Positions 6,971 through 10,337 of a stretch of 10,337 nucleotides of DNA are shown here, piece after piece; position 1 is the first letter of the stretch; the number at the start of each line of letters is the position of its first letter. The position numbers and the translations under genes are program-made. The DNA comes from Pseudomonadota bacterium. GTDB taxonomy: Bacteria > Pseudomonadota > Alphaproteobacteria > ATCC43930 > CGMCC-115725. The stretch is from contig JAJYIC010000059.1 in the NCBI GenBank assembly GCA_021790295.1, positions 1 through 10,337 of the forward strand, given 5' to 3'. The notes under the pieces are model-generated. The model ran no database searches. It saw only the letters and a program-made list of their open reading frames with translations, and was not told the origin of the DNA.

Positions 6971-7474
6971 ATGAACGAAGAGGCGAAAAAGACGACTCTG
7001 AGGATGATCCCTTACGGCATCTATGTTCTGACCGCAGACGACGGCAAGGGAAATGTCGGCGCCGCGACCGTAAACTGGGTGACGCAGACCGCTTTCACCC
7101 CGCCGCTTCTTGCCGTCGGCGTCAAAAACGACAGCGGCGCCTACCAGATCATCAGAGAAAGCAAAACCTTTGCCCTCAACATGCTGGGCAAGGAACACAA
7201 AGGCTTGGCCTTTACGTTTTTCAAACCGACGAGGTTTGAGGAAGGCAAGCTTTCCGGCCAGATCATCAGAAAAGGGGTGAGCGGGGCGCCGATACTCGAC
7301 GAGGCCGCAGCCGCGGTCGAATGCAAGGTGACAAACATCCTCGAAGAGGGCGATCACCATATCATCGTCGGTGAGGTGATCGAGGCGCATGTGCAAAAGC
7401 CGATACCCGGACGACCGGACTGCGCCATCCTCGAAATGAAGGAATTGGGGGAGAGTGTCTTTTACGGGGGCTAG
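6971..7474 (+). CDS. flavin reductase-like domain protein (flavoredoxin type)
   Basis: 167 residues from ATG 6971, which follows GGAGAAGG (6961-6968) with 2 nt between. A longer in-frame ATG at 6932 is rejected because it overlaps the promoter and lacks a ribosome site. The protein has the FMN-binding split-barrel flavin reductase fold. Seen: IPYGIYVLTA (13-22), AATVNWVTQTAFTPPLLAVG (31-50), ALNMLG (68-73) and DHHIIVGEVIEA (128-139). The family binds FMN or FAD and either reduces free flavin with NAD(P)H for a partner monooxygenase or acts as an electron carrier. No monooxygenase gene is present here, so the partner and reaction are unknown. No signal peptide is seen, so it is cytoplasmic. 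The stop lies inside the next gene (20-nt overlap), suggesting a shared transcript with the penicillin-binding protein, although no functional link is evident. Confidence 0.87.
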   Translation: MNEEAKKTTLRMIPYGIYVLTADDGKGNVGAATVNWVTQTAFTPPLLAVGVKNDSGAYQIIRESKTFALNMLGKEHKGLAFTFFKPTRFEEGKLSGQIIRKGVSGAPILDEAAAAVECKVTNILEEGDHHIIVGEVIEAHVQKPIPGRPDCAILEMKELGESVFYGG

Positions 7475-9443
7475 ATCGAAACCTTCCTCGGCCGCAGGCG
7501 AGGCGGCTCGGCGCGTTCGCAAAAGCCCGCCCCGGCCGCGAAGACGCTCCTTTCTTTTCGCCGCCTCGAAGGCGTTTATCCTGATCTGTCTTTGGGGCGT
7601 CATTCTGGGCGGCGGCGTTCTCGCCTATTTCGCCCTCACCCTTCCCGATCCGGAAAAGCCTTTGCCGGCGCGGTGGAAGCCCTCGATCGCGATCCTCGCC
7701 GCAAACGGGACGAAGATCGCGACCACCGGCGATCTTTACGGCCGCCCGCTTTCTCTTGGAGAGATGTCCCGCACTCTTCCGCAGGCGGTGATCGCCACCG
7801 AAGACCGGCGGTTTTACAGCAATTTCGGTTTGGACCCTTTGGGGATCCTGCGCGCCGCACTTGCCGATCTCTTTGCCGGGCGGATCGTCGAAGGCGGCAG
7901 CACGATCACCCAGCAACTCGCGAAGATCCTCTTTCTTTCGCCGCAACGGAACCTGGCGCGCAAGATCCGCGAAGCCCTTCTCGCGCTTTGGCTCGACTGG
8001 CACTTCAGCAAGAACCAGATCCTCGAGATCTATCTCAACCGGGTCTATCTCGGCGACGGCGCTTATGGGATCGATGCCGCCGCGCACCGTTATTTCGGAA
8101 AATCGGCAAAAGACCTAAGCCTTTACGAAAGCGCGCTGATCGCGGGCCTTCTGAAGGCGCCCGCTCGTTACAATCCCTTCCGCAACAGGGCGCTCTCGGC
8201 GGCGCGCACACGCCAGGTCCTCGCCAACATGGTCTCCGCCTCCTTTATCTCGGCGGCAGAAGCAAGAGCCGCCGAGCGGGCCGGGGCGGGCCTCGTCAAA
8301 GGCGCGAGGCGCCAAAGGGGGGCGCGCTATTTTGCCGACTGGGTCGCCGACCAGATCCCCGGCTTTATCGGCCCCGCGGATCAGGACCTTACCGTCACGA
8401 CGACCCTCGATCCGAGGATGCAACGCGAAGCCGAAAGCGCGATCGCCTCGATCCTTGCCCGCTTCGGCGCAAAAGACGGGGTGAGCGAAGGCGCGCTCCT
8501 TGCGCTATCGCCCGATGGCGCAATAAGGGCGATGATCGGCGGGGCCGACTACGACAAAAGCCAGTTCAACCGCGCGACGGAAGCCGAAAGGCCGCCCGGT
8601 TCGGCGTTCAAGCCTTTTGTCTACCTCGCAGGGCTCGAAAGCGGGCTTTCCCCGGGAGACGATTTCTTCGACCAGCCGATCCGCATCGGCAATTGGAGCC
8701 CTCGCGATTACACGCGCCGGTATCTCGGCAGGGTGACGATGGCGCAGGGGCTCGAACAGTCGATCAATACGGTTTCGGTCGAGGTCGCGGAAAAAGCGGG
8801 GCTCGGCCATGTGATCGCTCTCGCCCGCAGGCTCGGGATCGACTCTCGCCTTCCCCTTCACCCGAGCATCGCTCTCGGCGCCGATGCGGTAAACCTTCTC
8901 GAACTCACTTCGGCTTATGCGCCTTTTGCCAATGGCGGCAAGGGCGTCGTCCCTTACGGGATTACGGAGATCCGCGACGGCAAAGGCCGGATCCTTTTCC
9001 GTCGCCAAGGTTCAAGTTTGGGCCGCGTCATCGCCCGCCCTTATCTCGCCCCGATGAATGCGATGCTCGGCGCCGTGTTGACCGAGGGAACCGGCAAAAG
9101 GGCTCGGTTGCCGGTTCCGGCGGCGGGCAAGACAGGCACCAGCGAAAAGTATCGCGACGCCTGGTTTATCGGTTACACGGCCGATCTCGTCGCCGGCGTG
9201 TGGTTCGGCAACGATAATGACGCGCCGATGAAAGGGGTGGTCGGAGGCAGCCTTCCGGCCGCGGCGTGGCGGCGCTTTATGGTTGCGGCAAGCCGCGGTT
9301 TGCCGGTTCTGCCTTTGCCGGGAGGCGCCCCTTCCGCAACCCCCGAGCCCTCTGCGGCGGCGCGCCCCGCGGGCGGGCTATTGGGGGGCTTTCTGCGCCT
9401 TTTCGGCGCTGCTGCGCCGCCCTTGCCGGCGCCGGGGCGGTAA
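7455..9443 (+). CDS. class A penicillin-binding protein: bifunctional transglycosylase/transpeptidase
   Basis: 662 residues. It polymerises lipid II into glycan strands and crosslinks the peptides on the outer face of the inner membrane. A basic cytoplasmic tail (1-35) is followed by one membrane anchor (38-62). The GT51 domain (about 75-250) shows VIATEDRRFYSNFGLD with catalytic Glu116, EGGSTITQQLAK (146-157), RKIREA (169-174) and the second acid Glu191 in ILEIYLNRVYLG. The transpeptidase domain (about 340-610) has SxxK (Ser383, Lys386 in GSAFK), SxN (436-438, SIN) and KTG (559-561 in GKTGTSEKYRDAW). It is shorter than long PBP1a proteins because the region between the domains is compact. 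The C-terminal tail (620-662) is rich in Pro, Ala and Gly. The GTG start at 7455 has a close GGGGGA and overlaps the flavin reductase gene. A later start inside the basic tail is possible. pbpC or mrcA cannot be chosen safely. Confidence 0.94.
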   Translation: MSFTGARSKPSSAAGEAARRVRKSPPRPRRRSFLFAASKAFILICLWGVILGGGVLAYFALTLPDPEKPLPARWKPSIAILAANGTKIATTGDLYGRPLSLGEMSRTLPQAVIATEDRRFYSNFGLDPLGILRAALADLFAGRIVEGGSTITQQLAKILFLSPQRNLARKIREALLALWLDWHFSKNQILEIYLNRVYLGDGAYGIDAAAHRYFGKSAKDLSLYESALIAGLLKAPARYNPFRNRALSAARTRQVLANMVSASFISAAEARAAERAGAGLVKGARRQRGARYFADWVADQIPGFIGPADQDLTVTTTLDPRMQREAESAIASILARFGAKDGVSEGALLALSPDGAIRAMIGGADYDKSQFNRATEAERPPGSAFKPFVYLAGLESGLSPGDDFFDQPIRIGNWSPRDYTRRYLGRVTMAQGLEQSINTVSVEVAEKAGLGHVIALARRLGIDSRLPLHPSIALGADAVNLLELTSAYAPFANGGKGVVPYGITEIRDGKGRILFRRQGSSLGRVIARPYLAPMNAMLGAVLTEGTGKRARLPVPAAGKTGTSEKYRDAWFIGYTADLVAGVWFGNDNDAPMKGVVGGSLPAAAWRRFMVAASRGLPVLPLPGGAPSATPEPSAAARPAGGLLGGFLRLFGAAAPPLPAPGR

Positions 9444-9482
9444 AGGCGCCCCGCAGGACGGCGGAAGAACGCCGCTCTTCTC
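9434..9482 (+). terminator. two small hairpins after the penicillin-binding protein gene (weak terminator candidate)
   Basis: GGGGCG (9434-9439) pairs with CGCCCC (9447-9452) across the stop codon, and CGGCG (9459-9463) pairs with CGCCG (9470-9474), followed by the pyrimidine run CTCTTCTC. Neither has a true T-tract, so termination here is uncertain. Confidence 0.2.
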
Positions 9483-9591
9483 GGGGAGCCTTTGGTCCAG
9501 TTCCCCCTATAAAAGAGGGTCGAAACCGGTTCGCCTTTCTCAAAGCCGTCCGCGAACCGCGGCGAGACCGATTGGCGGGAGGGATTGAGCG

Positions 9592-9996
9592 ATGTTGAAA
9601 CGGGCGAGCCTCTTGGCGGCGCTGATCGCCGCTTCATTTTCTCTTTTCGGCGCAACCGGGAGGGCGCAGGCCTGCCCGGCGAGCGGCCTCAGCGGGACCT
9701 ATATCCTAACCCTTACGGGTTGGGTGTCGCGCCACAAGCTTTCCGCAAGCGGTTATGTGAACGCGAGCGGCGGCAGCTTTAGCCGCGGATTTCTCACCTT
9801 CAGCCTCTCCGGGACGATCCGAACCGCCTCCCTTTCGGGGAGCTATACGGCGAACGCCTGCAGCGGTTCGGCCACCCTCGATCTTTCGAGCGGAGGCTCC
9901 GTCCACTTCAATTTTGACGTCAACGGCTCCGGGAACGCTTTCGTCGGCACCGAAACCGACGGCGGCACCGTCGTCACCGTCAAGGGCGAACTCTAG
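9592..9996 (+). CDS. small secreted protein, beta-rich, function unknown
   Basis: 134 residues. Residues 1-27 form a signal peptide: MLKR, a hydrophobic core (SLLAALIAASFSLFG), then AQA cleaved before Cys28. The site does not fit a lipobox, so signal peptidase I is expected and the mature protein of about 107 residues should be periplasmic or secreted. It is rich in Ser, Gly and Thr in alternating strands and repeats an LSGxY/I motif (33-37, 72-75, 81-85: LSGTY, LSGT, LSGSY). Cys28 and Cys90 may form a disulphide. The order GTY...LSGSYTANACSGSATLDL...FNFDV...TETDGGTVV resembles a recurring layout I know from uncharacterised secreted proteins with a Tyr-Thr-x-Asn-x-Cys-Ser/Thr-Gly core. A small beta-barrel or sandwich is likely. 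A strong GGGAGGGA (9579-9586) precedes ATG 9592. It is convergent with the NIPSNAP gene. Confidence 0.75.
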   Translation: MLKRASLLAALIAASFSLFGATGRAQACPASGLSGTYILTLTGWVSRHKLSASGYVNASGGSFSRGFLTFSLSGTIRTASLSGSYTANACSGSATLDLSSGGSVHFNFDVNGSGNAFVGTETDGGTVVTVKGEL

Positions 9997-10011
9997 CCCG
10001 CATTTCTCACG

Positions 10012-10037
10012 CTGGAGAGCGGCTGCGTCGCGGCGCG
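10012..10037. repeat. second copy of the 26-bp left-edge module
   Basis: These 26 bp match positions 3-28 with a single mismatch at the fifth base (A here, G there); the shared core is ggctgcgtcgcggcgcg. Beyond the core only CGGCC is shared, after a 2-nt gap. The large inverted-repeat partners present in the left copy are absent, so this looks like a truncated or half element. It lies between two convergent genes and is followed by a hairpin, CGGCC-GGCA-GGCCG (10038-10051), that could act in both directions as a transcript end. Confidence 0.6.
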
Positions 10038-10072
10038 CGGCCGGCAGGCCGTTGCCGGGCCCGCCGTCGCGT

Positions 10073-10337
10073 TCAGGATAAAGGCGAGAACGAGGCCGGA
10101 ACCACCAGCATGTTCTCCTGCTTGACAAAAGAGCCGCGGGTGGCGGGCGGCCACAAGCCGGCGTTGCGCGCCTCTTCGCGTATGCGGAAGCGGTCGGCGG
10201 CGTCCTTATAAGCCCAGACGTGGATCCACTGGTTGAGGGGCCCGAGTTCGGTATAACCGCAAAAGGCGAGAGGCGACAGCTTGAGGCGGCCTTCGATCTT
10301 TTCCGACCAGCGCGCGATCACGTTCTCGGTCGCGCCC
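10073..10337 (-). CDS. NIPSNAP family protein, C-terminal part (runs off the window)
   Basis: At least 88 codons are visible including the stop, and the frame stays open to the window edge, so the N terminus is missing. Family members are usually about 100-110 residues with a ferredoxin-like alpha/beta fold. The recognisable signature is FCGYTELGPLNQWIHVWAYK followed by DAADRFRIREEA, matching the NIPSNAP pattern of Gly, Leu-Asn, a hydrophobic strand with Trp, then a helix with Asp-Arg and Arg. The GTG at 10319-10321 is probably an internal Val, since sequence that still fits the family continues upstream of it. The biochemical role is not established for bacterial members. The 3' end is convergent with the small secreted protein gene, 76 bp between the stops. 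Confidence 0.82.
   Translation of the reverse strand, partial: GATENVIARWSEKIEGRLKLSPLAFCGYTELGPLNQWIHVWAYKDAADRFRIREEARNAGLWPPATRGSFVKQENMLVVPASFSPLS

Noticed and set aside
7592..9217. A 541-codon frame inside the penicillin-binding protein gene in another plus-strand frame
   Set aside because: Arg/Pro-rich low-complexity translation with no motif; a shadow of the real GT51/transpeptidase gene.

Overview
The window is GC-rich, densely coding DNA with the gene style of an alphaproteobacterium. The grounds are codon usage, the crotonase and flavin reductase types, and a soluble receiver-PAS kinase paired with an RpfC-like membrane protein. I infer the class but cannot name a genus. No rRNA, tRNA, CRISPR array or insertion sequence was seen.

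Layout from left to right. Positions 1-245 are non-coding and hold a strongly self-complementary repeat. Positions 246-1211 (+) encode a zinc-dependent succinylglutamate desuccinylase/aspartoacylase-family protein. It converges, 32 bp apart, on a two-gene signalling operon on the minus strand: a soluble receiver-PAS-histidine kinase (3959-5575), then an RpfC-like membrane hybrid-kinase homologue (1244-3949) translated from a GTG start behind a Shine-Dalgarno that overlaps the upstream stop. A divergent region of about 300 bp (5576-5889) separates this operon from an enoyl-CoA hydratase (5890-6681, +). After a gap with a recognisable promoter come a flavin reductase-like protein (6971-7474, +) and, overlapping it by 20 nt, a bifunctional class A penicillin-binding protein (7455-9443, +). 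A small secreted protein (9592-9996, +) converges on the 3' part of a NIPSNAP-family gene (10073 to the window edge, -). The short gap between these two holds a second copy of the 26-bp module found at the left edge.

The most interesting object is the 901-residue membrane protein. Its transmembrane part and domain order look like RpfC, the DSF quorum-sensing receptor, yet every phosphotransfer position I can align is lost except one receiver Asp: H-box His to Ala, N-box Asn to Arg, ATP-binding glycine boxes missing, second-receiver Asp to Gly, HPt His to Gln. Its operon partner has an intact HisKA/HATPase core. The pair therefore looks like a dead membrane receptor working with a live soluble kinase. 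A crotonase-family enzyme, the fold of the DSF synthase RpfF, is divergently encoded next door, although its motifs look like an ordinary enoyl-CoA hydratase. The remaining genes (cell-wall synthesis, flavin reductase, hydrolase) show no evident link to this system.
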